A DNA stretch of 64,000 nucleotides from NCBI RefSeq assembly GCF_040412425.1, contig NC_089756.1, positions 8,037,226 to 8,101,225 of the forward strand. The letters run 5' to 3'. This DNA is from Macrobrachium rosenbergii (taxonomy: Eukaryota > Arthropoda > Malacostraca > Decapoda > Palaemonidae). The translations under genes were made by a program, and so were the position numbers. Numbering within the stretch: the first letter of the stretch is position 1; each line of letters opens with the position of its first letter. Positions 13,224 through 25,441 of the stretch are shown one piece after another. The notes under the pieces are model-generated. The model was not told the origin of the DNA, ran no database searches, and saw nothing but the letters and a program-made list of their open reading frames with translations.

Positions 13224-15010
13224 AATTAAACTGCCTTTGGTGAGACTGTTCTTATTCGAATTGGGTTTGGGTAGATTGTTATTATTAAATTGGGTTTGGT
13301 GAGACTGTTATTATCATATTGTGTTTGGTGAGATTATTATTATAAAATTGGGTTTGTTGATATTATTATTAAAAAAATTGGGTTTGGAAAGATTGCTATT
13401 ATTAAATTGAGTTTGGTGAGACTGTTATTATCAAATTGGGTTTCGTGAGATTGTTGTCATCAAATTGGGTTTGTTAGATTATTATTATTATTATTAAAAT
13501 GGGTTTGTTAAGACTGTCATAAAATTGGGTTTCGTGAGATTATTATCAAATTGGGGTTGGTGAGATTGTTGTCATCAAACTGCGTTTGGTCAGACTGCTA
13601 TTATTAAATTGGGTTTGGTGAGATTGTTATTATTTAATTGGGTTTGGTGAGATTGGTATTATCAAATTGGATTTGTTAGATTATTATTAAAGTGGGTTTG
13701 TTAAGAATTGTCATCAAATTGGGTTTGGTGAGATTATTATTATCAAATTGGTTTTGGTGAGAATGTTGTCATCAAATTTGGTTTGGTAAGACTGCTATTA
13801 TTAAACTGGGTTTGGTGAGAATATTATTACCAAATTGGTTTTGGTAAGATTGCTATTATTAAATTGGGTTTGGTGGGATTATCATTATTAAATTGGCTTT
13901 GGTAAGATTGCTATTATTAACTAGGGTTTGTTGAGATTGTTATTAGCAAACTGGATTTGGTGAGATTGTTATTATTACAATTGGTTTGTAAAGATTGTTA
14001 TCATCAAATTGAGTTTGGTGAGATTGTTATTTTCAAATTGGGTTTGGTGAGGTTGTTATTATCGAATTGGGTTTGGTGAAATTGTTATTATCAAATTGGG
14101 TCTGATGATATTGTTATTAGCACATTAGGTTTGGTGAAATTATCATCAAATTGGTTTGGTGAGAGAGTTATCTTCAAACTTGGTTTGGTGATAACGTTAT
14201 TATCAAATTGAGTTTGATGAGATTCTTATCATCAAACTGGGTTTGCTGAGATTATTATAATCAAATTTGGTCTGGTGATATTGTTATTATCAAATTGGTT
14301 TGGTGATATCGATATAATCAACTTGGTTTGGTGATATCATTATTATCAAATTGCGTTTGATGAGATTAATATTATCAAACTGGATTTGGTGATATCGTTA
14401 TTATCAAATTGGGATTGGTGAGATTATTATCAAACTGGGTCTGGTAACATCTCCAATATCAAATTGGGTTTGGTGAGATTATCATCAAATTGGGTTTGGT
14501 GTGATTATTACCAAACTGGCTTAGTGATAACGTAATTGTCAAACTAGGTTTGATGAGATTATTATCAAATTGGGATTGGTGAGATTGCTATTATCACATT
14601 GGATCTGGTGATATAGTTATTATCAAATTGGGTTTGGTAAGATTATCATAAAATTGGTTTGGTGAGATTGTTATCATCAAACGGGGTTTGGTGACATCAT
14701 TATTATCAAATTTGTTTTGGTGAGATTGTTATCATCAAACTGGTTTGGTGATATCGTTATTATCAAACTGGGTTTGGTGAGATTATCATTATTAAATTCC
14801 CGCTGATGATGTTATTATCAAATTGGGTTTGGTGACATTATTATCATCAAATTTTGTCTAGTGATATTGTTATTATCAATTGTGTTTGGTGAGTTTGTTA
14901 TAATAAAGTTGGGTTTAGTGAGATGGATCTTGTAATATCATTGTTACCAAATTTGGTTTGGTTACATTGTTATCTTCAAACTGGGTTCGTTGATATTGTT
15001 ATTATAAAAT
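13224..15010 (+). repeat. 29-bp minisatellite, block 1 (plus orientation)
   Basis: Tandem units of about 29 bp with the core GGGTTTGGTGAGATTGTTAT followed by TATCAAATT. Around 60 diverged units are present. The inner TTATTATCA part varies in length and the GTTTGGTGA part is best conserved. Units are too diverged for one recent expansion. Confidence 0.9.
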
Positions 15011-16669
15011 CTGATGATAACTATATCACCAAACCCAATTTGATAATAACTGTCTCACCAAACGCAATTTGATAATAGTGATATCACCAAACCCAATTTG
15101 ATAATGACAATCTCACCAAACCCAGTTTGATAACAATAATCTGACCAAACCAAGTTTAATGACAACAACCTCACCAAACCACTGTGATAATACTGATATC
15201 ACCAAACCCAGTTTGAGGAAAACAATCTCAACAAACGCAATTTGATAATAATGGTATCACCAAACCCAATTTGATAGTGACAATCTCACCAAACCCAGTT
15301 TGATGATAACAATCTGACCAAACAAAGTTTAATGATAACAATCTCACCAAACCAATTTGATAATAATGATATCACCAAACCCAGTTTGATGAAAACAATT
15401 TCAACAAACGCAATTTGACAATAATGATATCACCAAACCCACTTTCATAATGACAATCTCACCAAACCCAGTTTGATAATAACAATCTGACCAAACCCAT
15501 ATTGATGATAACAATCTGACCAAACAGACTTGATAAAAACAGTATCACCAAACCCAGTTTGATGATAATAATATCACGAAACCCAATTCCATAATAACGA
15601 TATCACCAAACCAATCTGATAATAACAATATCACCAAACCCAGTTTGATGACAACAATCTCAACAAATTCAATTTGTTAATAATGATATCACCAAACCCA
15701 GTTTGATGATAACAATCCGACCAAACAGACTTGATAATAATGGTATTACCAAACCCAGTTTGATGATGATAATATCACGAAATCCAATTTGATAATAACG
15801 ATATCACCAAACTAGTTTAATATTAACAATATCACCAAACCCAGTTTCATGATAACAATCTGACCATACAAGCTTGATACTAATGATATCACCAAACTCA
15901 GTTTGATGATAACAATATCACGAAACCAAATTTGATAATAACGATATCACCTAACCAATTTAATAATAACAATATCACCAAACTCAGTTTGGTGACAACA
16001 ATCTCAACAAACGCAGTTTGATAATAATGATATCACCAAACCCAGTTTGATGATAACAATATCACCAAACCCAATTTGATAATAACGATATCACCAAACC
16101 AGTTTGATAATAGTTTAGTGACAACAATCTCACCAAACGCAATTTGATAATAATGATATCCCCAAACCCAATTTGGTAAAACAAACTCACCAAACCCAGT
16201 TTGATGATAACAATCTCACCAAACCAACTTGATAATAACGGTATCATCAAACCCAGTTTGATGTTAACAATCTAAATAACAAATGTGATAATAACAATAT
16301 CACCAAACCCAATCTGATAATAGTAATCTCACACAACCCAATTTGATAATAACAATCTCACCAAACCCAGTTTGATAATAACGATATCACCAAACCCAAT
16401 TCGATACTAACGATATCACCAGACCCAATCAGATAATAACAATCTCACCAAACCCAATTTGATAATAGTAATCTCACCAAACTCAATTTGATAATACCAA
16501 TCTCACCTAACCTAGTTTGATAATAACGATATCACCAAACCCAGTTTGATAATAACGATATCACCAAACCCAGTTTGATGATAACAATCTCACCAAATCC
16601 AATTTGATAATAATAATAATCTCACCAAACCCAATTTGACAATAACAGTATCACCAAATCCAGTTTGAT
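15011..16669 (-). repeat. 29-bp minisatellite, block 2 (inverted)
   Basis: The same 29-bp family in reverse complement: CAAACCCAATTTGATAATAA and TATCACCA units over about 1.65 kb. The switch at about 15005-15020 is abrupt, with plus units up to TGATATTGTTATTAT and minus units from AACTATATCACCAAACCC. With the flanking plus blocks, this can form kilobase-scale hairpins in DNA or RNA. Confidence 0.9.
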
Positions 16670-17018
16670 GGCTGGGTTTGGCGAGTTGTTATCATCAAAC
16701 TGGTTTGGTGATTTCGTTATTATCAAACTGGTTTTGGTGAGATTGTTACTATCGAATTGGGTTTGGTGAGATTATTGAGTTTGGTGAGATTGTTATCATC
16801 AAATTGGGTTTGGTGAGATTATCATCATCAAATTGGGTTTGGTGAGATTGTTATTATCAAATTGGGTTTGGTGAGATTGTTATTATTAAACTGGGACTGG
16901 TGAGATTATCATCATCAAATTGGGTCTGGTGAGATTGTTATCATTAAACTGGGTTTGGTGAGATTGTTATCATCAAATTGGGTTTGTGAGATTGTTATTA
17001 TTAAACTGGGTTTGAGAG
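16670..17018 (+). repeat. 29-bp minisatellite, block 3 (plus orientation)
   Basis: The array returns to plus orientation at about 16670 (GGCTGGGTTTGGCGAG) and ends near 17018 at GGGTTTGAGAGAT. Units here look more uniform than those in block 1. Confidence 0.9.
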
Positions 17019-17280
17019 ATAGGATAGCGCCAACATTACTCATAAGAGAATGTAATGAACATAAATGATTAATCTACTGAAACAGAATTGACTATTTTGC
17101 AAACGTTCGTTTTCTGATGAAGCCGAAGGCTTTTTAGGAAATCACAGGGAGGACAAGACACCTACTCACTTTCACCATAATCTTGTAGAATTTATAGCAA
17201 CACAACGATGAAATAAAAATAATAGGGGGTGCTAATGATTACTAAAGCACTGGCCGCCTAAAGTCAAAAGTTACCTTGAT

Positions 17281-17283
<3 letters not shown>
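17019..17283. other. No feature recognised
   Basis: Unique-looking sequence between the 29-bp array and a (GA)n tract. Confidence 0.35.

Positions 17284-17355
<72 letters not shown>
17284..17355. repeat. (GA)n microsatellite
   Basis: GA dinucleotides over about 72 bp. Confidence 0.95.
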
Positions 17356-17357
<2 letters not shown>

Positions 17358-17886
17358 TTCTTGAAACGAGTAGTTCGGGAGACGCCATAAATCATGCAAG
17401 CACTTGTTCACTCACTGTCAGGATTGCCCAGTTTCATTGACTCTCGAAAGGACAGAATGACGCCAGCTTCGAAAAAACACAAGCCCCGCAAAAAAAAGTA
17501 AATAAATAAAAGAATGGGGGTGGTCAATTTAAAGTAATTTTTCCTCGAATCGGACAGAAAAAAAAGCTACTCACACACTGATGTCGCCGGGCTGAGATTT
17601 AGAACAAGTTTCGTTCACGGCGTTAAAGACAGACGATGATTCAAACAAGTAATTAAACTATTTTGATTTCTTGTTAGATTTCGAAATTAAAAATAAGTTT
17701 GCAACGAAGCTTACTTACATTTTATTTATAACATGTAAAAAGTCATCCGTGAACATACAATGCTGCTTAAATTATTTAGCAGAGGAAATAAAAACAAAAG
17801 CAGTTTAAACTCCAAGGAAATTACTGTTTTTGCAAAACGGATTAAATCGAGATGCAGAGTAAAATACATAGGTTTATCTTTCTATC
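17356..17886. other. No feature recognised
   Basis: Left flank of the Tc1-like transposon. No coding or repeat signal is supported. Confidence 0.35.
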
Positions 17887-17888
17887 TA

Positions 17889-19265
17889 CCGGGTGTTTCG
17901 AAATTAGAGCTCCCCCCCCTTCCAAAGAACAAATGGAAAGTTACGAAGTTTTCTGATATAGCCTATCTCCAAGTACATTATTTTAAGTTTCTATTAAGCT
18001 ATTTTTCATTTTACATTTCTTGTATTTTCAGACTGAGTGACAGAGTTAGATACAGCCATGGCTGACGACTTGGAGGAAATCCGATGGATTGACCGAATCC
18101 GGGCTATAACCTTCAGAGAGGCCAGGGATGCTGGTGCATCCTTCATTTCACGTTCCTGGATAGCTAAGTACATTAAAAGAGATGAATCCTTTGCTAAAAG
18201 AAACTGGAACAAAAATCCATATGACTGACATCACGAAAAGAGTGAGAATCTCGGAAGACCTAAAGTCCTCACTCAGGAGTCACAAGATATCATAGCTGAG
18301 GCAGTGGGTAGACCAAGAAAGTCTTTACGTAAATTGGCGCTTGAACTAGAAACAAAAAGGGGAAAGAAGAGAAGTTATAGTGCTGTATATCGTGAGTTGA
18401 AAAAATCTAGTATCAAGCCATTTCATGTTATCAGCAAGCCCAACATCACTCAGCAACAGAGAGAAGACCGTGCATGGTTTTGTGGTTCATTTCTTAAAGA
18501 TTGGGATGAAGCTGACTTTCTCCATGTTGCCGCATCAGATGAATTCTTCATTTAGACAGTCAGGAAGCCAAATCATAAAAATGACATCATTTGGGCTGCA
18601 AAGTTGAATGATATCAGCGATGACGTGCGCTATCACCAAGTTGTGAAATTTCCTGAATGTTTGGGAATTTTTCTCTGTTTCACAGCCAAACGGTTAATGT
18701 GGATCATCAAAGAAAAAGGACAGTCATGGAATGGCGAATACATCAGAGAAACTGTGCTCACTGGTGGAGTATATCTTTTCCTCAAAGATTCTGAAAATGT
18801 GTTATCTGTTGAACAAGTCACATTTTTGCATGATAAGGCACCATGTTTCAAGGCTCTTCAGACTCAGGAGCTGCTTTGAAACAGTGGTATCAATTTCTTC
18901 TCACCAAGTGAATTTCCAGGTAGCTCCCCTAACCTTAATGTGTGTGAAAACATTGGTAGTATCTTAAAGGATCGTGTTGAAGTGTGCACAGTGAACTATG
19001 ATGGTATACCAAGCATCAACAACCTGCGTAGAGAGGTGACCGAAGTGCTCAAGGAAATGGAGTTTGAGTCTCAGCTTTTTTGCGATTTGCTGAAATCATA
19101 CCCGTCAAGAATGCAGGCTGTGGTACAGGCAGATGGAGGCCACACAAAATATTAAATACTCAGAGAGAACCTTAAATAAATACCTGTTCTGAATTACTAT
19201 TGTTTTTGTCCATATCAATTTTAGTTTATGCTGTAGAGGGGGGGCTCTAATTTCGAACCACACTG
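17889..19265 (+). mobile_element. Tc1-like DNA transposon, complete but inactive
   Basis: A 1.38-kb element with terminal inverted repeats of about 28 bp. Both ends share TTCGAAATTAGAGC followed by a run of C, differing at about four positions in the outer bases. A TA dinucleotide sits outside each end (17887-17888 and 19266-19267), the expected target duplication of the Tc1/mariner superfamily. A single transposase frame (18058-19155) fills the element, with about 170 bp of 5' and 110 bp of 3' noncoding sequence. Structure, ends and target site all agree, so the boundaries are well supported. Confidence 0.9.
18058..19155 (+). pseudogene. Tc1-like (DD37E) transposase pseudogene
   Basis: This frame would encode a cut-and-paste transposase of about 365 residues, a normal length for the superfamily. 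The ATG at 18058 (MADDLEEIRW) is chosen because the N-terminal helix-turn-helix follows it. A second DNA-binding region with a GRP motif (LGRPKV) comes next, at about residues 65-115. The catalytic triad is visible: D in ASDEFF (codon 18538), D in LHDKAPC (codon 18832), and E in NVCEN (codon 18946). Exactly 37 codons separate the second and third residues, which places it with DD37E types. The whole length stays in one frame but has three stops (TGA 18226, TAG 18553, TGA 18877). It is therefore dead in this copy, though little eroded. Confidence 0.88.
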
Positions 19266-19267
19266 TA

Positions 19268-19998
19268 TCTGACGTACTTTAATGACAGCTTCAAACATTA
19301 TATATTATCTTAATATTTTAGTACTTGAGATACATTACTTAAATCAATAGTGGATAAACGAAAAAGTCACACACCATTTAATATTAAACTGTACAGCCAC
19401 AAGAAGTGTTACTTTTAATGCCCAATTTAAATGTATACAATGATTTTTTTTATTACAAAGAAATCATTAACATTTATCACTGCATAATGTGTAGTTAATA
19501 TTATTTGAAGGATTGTTCTCGTTTGCATAGGAACTTTATTTCTTACTATGAATAAGGCGGAACTTTTTACTCGTTTTAATATAAGCTAATCTTCTTGTCT
19601 AGGTCCACATGCAAGACAAAGTTTACATATGAACTGAAATCACATGATATATAATACGAATACTAGATTTGCTCCTTTTATTGCAATAAGCGGAGAAAAA
19701 TCACTCTCGTGTAACGACTCATATTAATAATAACAAGGTTAGAATCAACACTTCGTACCTTGTCACGGTACACCAAAGACAAGCATAAACTTTCAACAGA
19801 GGGCTACGTAAGCAACAGACTGAAGACGTAGACACATAATTCGGTTACTCGCCTGCCATGATATTTTGACGAAATATAAGACGCAAGGGAACTTGTGAAA
19901 CAAGCAGCGACATTTGCATAGAGATTTCCCACTTCAAAGAGCAACTAACATTTGCCCCAGAAACTCGCGAGAAATCGAAGCGGTTCTTCATGAAATTA
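19268..19998. other. AT-rich sequence, nothing recognised
   Basis: Right flank of the Tc1-like element, up to the (CT)n tract. No coding or repeat signal is seen. Confidence 0.35.
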
Positions 19999-20025
19999 AT
20001 TCTCTCTCTCTCTCTCTCTCTCTCT
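19999..20025. repeat. (CT)n microsatellite
   Basis: About 13 CT units, much shorter than the other CT/GA tracts in the window. Confidence 0.9.
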
Positions 20026-20119
20026 AGACAGATCAAAGGCTCCTCTGTTGCCATCACACTGTGGTTTACTCTTGATGTTTCAGAGTACACATACTAGCAA
20101 GACACACGCACAATATACG

Positions 20120-20120
20120 A

Positions 20121-20193
<73 letters not shown>

Positions 20194-20233
20194 GTATTGT
20201 TTATATATATATATATATATATATATTGTGCTT

Positions 20234-20302
<69 letters not shown>
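20120..20302. repeat. (TA)n microsatellite, interrupted
   Basis: Three TA runs are separated by TGTGTATTGTTTA and TGTGCTTGTTTA. The tract ends about 25 bp before the 3' end of Penelope copy A. Confidence 0.95.
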
Positions 20303-20307
<5 letters not shown>

Positions 20308-20747
20308 TTTGTGTATGTATGTATAACTAAATCACGAAAATATAGAACGTGATGAATATATAAATAAAGGCAATGCCACGAAAGAAAGAGAAACGACGGA
20401 GAGGTGCTGGGCCTTCCAACTTATTGTCCTTTACTTAGCAGACTGATAGTAATATAAAAATAAGTTTACAAAGAAGCTCGTATAAATGACAGATGGGGAT
20501 TATAAAGGAAAATATGTACCTGGAATCCAACACAGTTGAAGAATTAGTAGACCTACCAAAACAAAGGTATATATTTAAGAGGTTTTACAAAAGATTAGGC
20601 CCAACTGTTCGAAAGCATGGACAAGTCAATTAAAAGATTATGCAGGGAAAGATACTGGCCACCTAAAAATGACCGTGGAAAAAGTACAAAAGTACAACTC
20701 AATAATTCTCCTTTGGTAAACAAGAGAATTTTTGCAAAGTGAACATT

Positions 20748-20750
<3 letters not shown>

Positions 20751-20840
<90 letters not shown>
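20751..20840. repeat. (TA)n tract inside Penelope copy A
   Basis: About 45 TA units between GTGAACATTTAAA and TTAAACATATGAATAC. In copy B the matching point (about 40795) has only a poly-T, so the tract expanded or was inserted in copy A alone. Confidence 0.9.
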
Positions 20841-20844
<4 letters not shown>

Positions 20845-20880
20845 CATATGAATACATAGAAAATATATAAGGTGACTAAT

Positions 20881-21850
20881 TAGTAATTAAGTCAGTAATT
20901 TTATCTTTACGGTCATTCTTAAACATTTTACTAATAGAGGGGTCCAAATAATACATGCCAGGGCTAAGGTTAAAAATACAACTGGAAGTAAGCTGTATAA
21001 TAGCAGATTCTAAAAGATTTTGTGGAGAGAAATCTTTCGATCTGGCAATCACTGAACTCAGTCCAACTTATCCTGTGAAAGTTTTCACTTGAATGAATAT
21101 TATATTGGATGTTCGCCCAGTTTTGACCGAATGCTTATGCTGTTTAATTTGTATATCTAAATCTTTACTGGGTTGGCCAATATAAAAAGAGGGGCAGTCT
21201 AAGCATGGAATTTTATATATTATGTCGTTACTTTCCTCAGGGCTATTTTTTATTAACATTCCTTTTAGTGTGTTATTACAGGAAAAAAACAGGTTGACAT
21301 TAAAAGATTTTAACACTAATTTTATGGTTTCACAACCAATAAAATAAGGCAAACTAAGAATGTTCTTGCGGGTTTCTTTCTCCATGTTACTTTCACTATA
21401 AAACTTTTTGAGGGCTTCATTATAGCAAATATCTAGTATAATGTGCAATGCTCGTAAAAACATATTAGAAAAAACTGATATTTTGATATTACGGTGACGG
21501 CCTGAATAAAAATGTACATAAGTTAAGTTGTTAGTTGGTTTCCTATAAACACTGAATTGCATTGAAATGGTTCTCTATGTATTAAAACATCTAAGAAAGG
21601 GAGGCAATTATCTTTTTCTAATTCTAAAGTAAACTTAATGGATGGTACCTGGTTATTCAAATTGGAGAGTACATCATTTACATCAATATCAGCAGGCAAA
21701 ACAGCTAAAATATCTTCAACATATCTACACCACTTTAAAGGAGTATACATATAATATTAGGTAAATATTGTTTTTCAAAGAATTCCATATACAAGTCTAA
21801 GAGGAGTGGGGATAAATGGTTGCCCATTGCTATACTAAATATTTGTTGGC
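20881..21850 (-). pseudogene. Penelope RT C-terminal half and GIY-YIG endonuclease (copy A)
   Basis: Encodes the back half of the Penelope protein, which combines reverse transcription with target nicking. On the minus strand, 21750-21523 contains RYVEDILAVLP, the RT catalytic box. It reads YVED instead of the usual YVDD, a change in a catalytic aspartate. This is followed by LPFLDVLI and (21562-21068) YRKPTNNLTYVHF, the RT thumb landmarks. The GIY-YIG domain follows as IYKIPCLDCPSFYIG with a Cys pair and a downstream QHKHSVKTG. Further frameshifts are present. Together with the YVED change they make activity unlikely. Confidence 0.8.
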
Positions 21851-21865
21851 AGAGTTCACCATTGA

Positions 21866-22143
21866 GTTAAGTTGAGTATACCTTAGTTTAACCAGACCAT
21901 TGAGCTGATTAACAGCTCTCCTAGGGCTGGCCCTAAGGATTAGACTTATTTTACGTGGCTAAGAACCAATTGGTTACCTAGCAATGGGACCTACAGCTTA
22001 TTGTGGAATCCGAACCACATTATACCGAGAAATGAATTTCTATCACCAGAAATAAATTCCTCTAATTCTTCACTGGCCGGCCGGAGAATCGAACGCAGGC
22101 TCAGCAAAGTGCTAGCCAAGAACGATATCGACCCGTCCAACGA
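21866..22143 (-). mobile_element. tRNA-like SINE inserted in Penelope copy A
   Basis: A roughly 278-bp insertion located precisely by comparison with copy B. There, CACCATTGA runs directly into ATATAAACTTAC; here the two are 278 bp apart. On the minus strand the head (22143 onward) reads as a tRNA-like promoter: TTGGCTAGCACTT resembles an A box and GCGTTCGATTCTCC a B box. The body contains TAGGGCTGGCCCTAAGGATT and ACCAATTGGTTACCTAGCAA on the plus strand, which I associate with a SINE common in decapods. Only a 2-bp flank duplication (GA) is evident. Confidence 0.75.
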
Positions 22144-22345
22144 ATATAAACTTACAATCACAAATGCACAACCTAGTGTGTGAAATAATATGACTTACAG
22201 GTAGAGGTAATTCATGATAAATTTGTTCGTTACTAAGATACTCTTAAATAGAATCTATAGGGACTTTATAAAATGAGAGCAAACATCAAAAGTAACAAAT
22301 CTATCTGTGGGGCAAAAAGTGATTTTGTTTAATTTATCAATTAAT

Positions 22346-23220
22346 CTAGAGAATTATATATGTGAGAATCGGAGATAGTTCCGAGTAATGGGACAAGAGC
22401 TTGGTAATATGTTTTGAAAGTTTATACGATATTGAACCAACAGTGCTAATAATAGCCGGCATAGGATTGTTTTCTTTGTGTGTTTTTACTAATCCGGACA
22501 AGTAAGGTAACGAGGGAAATTTTAAGGACAACTGGCCTATTAGTTCTTTTTTATCTTTAAGGATTTTTTTCACTGTGCTATTGAAATTTTTTATGACTTC
22601 ATCAAGGGGGTTTTTTGTTATTTTTTTGTAAATCGTATCATCATCCAGTAGGGCTTGCATACGTGATATGTAGTCAATTTTATCCAAAATTACATTACTA
22701 TTCGACTTAGCTTTTGTGATGCGAATTGTATTGTCTTTTTTAAGATCGGTTAAACTTTCATAACGAGCAAGGAAATTACTTTCATGACTAATATGGCAGC
22801 TCCATAAACTATAACCTTTAATTATGTCAACATAATTTTGAGGACGATCACAATATTTTTCGAATTTACATAGGGACGAGACAATCGTTAAAGCAGAGAG
22901 TCTATTCGATAAAAAGAAGAATAAATCATATCCGAGTGCATTCACAACATTTTTTTGTTTACTTGATAAGTCTACAACACAATCATTACTTGCGCTATTA
23001 CTCCAGTCACTGCCATCAATAAGAGTTTTTAGTTTTCTGTCCAGTTTCCTTGTTAGGGCATTTGTAGTCATACGAAGTTTTCCGTAAATTTCTTGTGGCA
23101 GCGAGTCCTTCCAATCAGCTGGGATAGAATGCTTGAATGAAATTCTGGCTTTTTCTAATTCCTTAAATTTTTCCTTCTCTTATTGCTTTGCGGCTGCTAT
23201 GTGGCGTTTTAACTTCATGG
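22346..23220 (-). pseudogene. Penelope protein N-terminal half (copy A)
   Basis: Encodes the N-terminal region and first RT motifs of a Penelope-like protein. Reading down from 23220, MKLKRHIAAAKQ is followed by a stop, then EKEKFKELEKARISFKHS. An open stretch from 23071 to 22346 includes SNSNVILDKIDYISRMQALL (the usual K-x-N-x-V-I-L-D-K block). It also includes LPYLSGLVKTHKENNPMPAI, the signature LPYLYGLPKTHK...PxRPI of Penelope RTs. The expected PKTHK reads VKTHK. The frame fails after 22346, so this copy is not functional. Confidence 0.8.
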
Positions 23221-23438
23221 CACTGAATTCACTGAATGGGTGGTAGTCATATCTACTTAAAACGGCGTGGTAGCAAGGATTTAGGGAGCACTTATTCAGA
23301 CAGGCACTTCTTCAGTAACTTTAGTTGAATTCTTGGTCGAATGCGCAGCCAACAGAGACTTGGAGAAGGTAATGACCACGCATCTCAAAAGAGGAAACGG
23401 GATAGCGAAAGTAAACGTGGCCCTCATTATGTATGCCC

Positions 23439-23949
23439 TAATCACGAAAATATGGAACGTGATGAATATATATAAATAAAGATAATACTACGAAGGAAAG
23501 AGAAGTGGTGCTGGGCCTTTCGATTTATTGACTTTTACTTAGCAGGCTGATAGTAATATAAAAATAAGTTTATAAAGAAAGCTCGTATGAATAACAGATG
23601 GAGATTATAAAGGAAAATATGTACCTGGAATCCAATACAATTGAAGAATTAGTAGACCCACCAAAACAGAGGTATATATTTAAGAGGTTTTACAAAAGAT
23701 AGGCTAAGACCCAACCGCTTGAAAGCAGGGACAAGTCAATTCTCCATGTTACTTTCACTGTAAAACTTTTTGTGGGCTTTATTATAGCAAATATCTAGTA
23801 TATTGAAGGATAACATAAATCTGACAATGCACAATGCTCGTAAAAACATAAGATAAAAAATTGATATTTTGATATTAAGGTGGCCGCCAGAATAAAAATG
23901 GACAGAAGTTAAGTTGTTAGTTGGTTTCCTATAAACAGAGCCTCTGCTT
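23439..23949 (-). mobile_element. Penelope fragment A' (terminal segment fused to RT/GIY region)
   Basis: 23439-23740 matches the terminal 300 bp of copy A (20332-20640) in the same orientation. 23741-23949 then matches 21381-21550, so about 740 bp are missing between the two parts. It may be the upstream pseudo-LTR of copy A joined to a deleted second copy. At 23950 the sequence switches to plus-strand Penelope (copy B), making a head-to-head junction. Confidence 0.7.
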
Positions 23950-25441
23950 TAACGATTGCCTCGTTCTATGTAAATCCGAAAAATATTGTGATCTTCCTCA
24001 AAATCATTTGACATAATTAAAGGTACTGTTTATGGATCTGCCAGTGTTAGTCATAAAAGTAATTTCCCTGCTCGTTATAAGAAAAGTTTGACCGATCATA
24101 AAACGACAGTACAATCAACATCACAAAAGCTGGTAAGTCGAATAGTAATGTAATTTTGGATAAAGCTGACTACGTCACGTATGCGAGCCCTAATGGATGA
24201 TGATACGATTTACAAACAAATTAACAAAAAATCCCATTGATCAAGTCATAAAAATTTCAATAGCACAGTGAAAAAAAAATCCTTAAAGATAAAAAAAGAA
24301 CTAATAGGTCAGTTGTCCGTAAAATTTCCCTCGTTACCTTACTTGTACGGATTAGTGAAAACGCACAAAGAAAAAACCTATTCAGCCTATTATTAGCACT
24401 GTTGGCTTAATATCATATAAACTTTCAAAATATATTACCAAGCTCTTGTCCCCATTACTTGGAACTATCTCCGATTCTCACACATATATAATTCTCTAGA
24501 TTTAGTTGATAAATGAAACGAAATCACTTTTTGCCCCACTGATAGATTTGTTACTTTTGATGTTTGTTCTCTTTTTAATAAAGTCCCTATAGATTCTATT
24601 TAAGAGTATCTTAGCAACGAACTAATCCATCATGAATTACCTCTACCTGTAAGTCATATTATTTCATTCAGTAGGTTGTGCATTTGTGATTGTAAGTTTA
24701 TATTCAATGGTGAATTCTACCAACGAATATTTGGTATGGCAAAGGGCAACCCTTTATCCCCACTCCTCTCAAACTTGTATATGGAATTCTTTGAAAAACA
24801 ATATTTACCTAATATCATATATACTCCTTTAAAGTGGTATAGATACGTTGACGATATTTTGGCTGTTTTGCCTGCTGTTATTGATGTAAATAAATTTACT
24901 CTCTAATTGGAATGACCAGGTACCATCCATTAAGTTTACTTTAGAATTAGAAAAAGATAATTGCCTCCCTTTCTTAGATGTTTTAATAAATAGAGAACCA
25001 TTTCAATGCAAATTCAGTATTTACAGGAAACCAACTAACAATTTAACTTATGTCCATTTCTAGTCAGGCCACCACCTTTATATGAAAATATAAATTTTTT
25101 CTTCTATGTTTTATGAGCATTGCGCATTGTCAGTCCCCAGTATTTGGATCAAGGAATCGAATATGTAAGAAAAAATAGAGACAGATCTACGTAATCCTTC
25201 ACATGTACTAGATATTTGCTATAATAAAGCCCACAAAAAGTTTTATAGCGAAAGTAACGCAAAGAAAGAAATCCCTCAGAACATTCTTAGTTTACTTTAT
25301 TTTATTGGTTGTGAAACCATAAAATTAGTGTTACCACTAAAAGTAATATTAATAAAAAATAGCCCCAAGGAAAGCAACATCATAACATATAAAATTCCAT
25401 GCTTGGACTGGCCAATCCAGTAAAGATTTAGACGTATGAAT
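23950..25441 (+). mobile_element. Penelope-like element copy B, 5' part (interrupted at TTAA)
   Basis: Plus-strand copy of the same family as copy A, starting inside the coding region (reverse complement of about 22890). Frameshifts are frequent, but landmarks survive. LTRLRKSG-type remnants are followed near 24676-24906 by MAKGNPLSPLLSNLYMEFFE and RYVDDILAVLP, so the RT box is intact here (YVDD). LPFLDVLI and YRKPTNNLTYVHF follow. Just past the GIY-YIG start (GGCCAATCCAGTAAAGATTT) the sequence stops at TTAA (25438-25441) where the piggyBac end begins. The element continues at 40482. Confidence 0.85.

Larger units (their letters stand above)
20326..23438 (-). mobile_element. Penelope-like element, copy A
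   Basis: A minus-strand Penelope-like retroelement of about 3.1 kb. Reading from 23220 down, it shows an N-terminal region, the RT palm and fingers, and a GIY-YIG endonuclease (about 21190-21060). A 3' noncoding region then runs to about 20326. A closely related 300-bp terminal segment recurs in the same orientation at 23439-23740, as expected for the pseudo-LTR organisation of this class. A (TA)n tract (20751-20840) lies in its 3' region and a SINE (21866-22143) interrupts the RT. Copy B (23950-25441 plus 40482-41185) is the same family in the opposite orientation. Confidence 0.85.

Noticed and set aside
13224..17018. A 29-bp periodic array resembling a CRISPR
   Set aside because: Units are contiguous and diverged with no unique spacers, orientation flips, and the context is eukaryotic.
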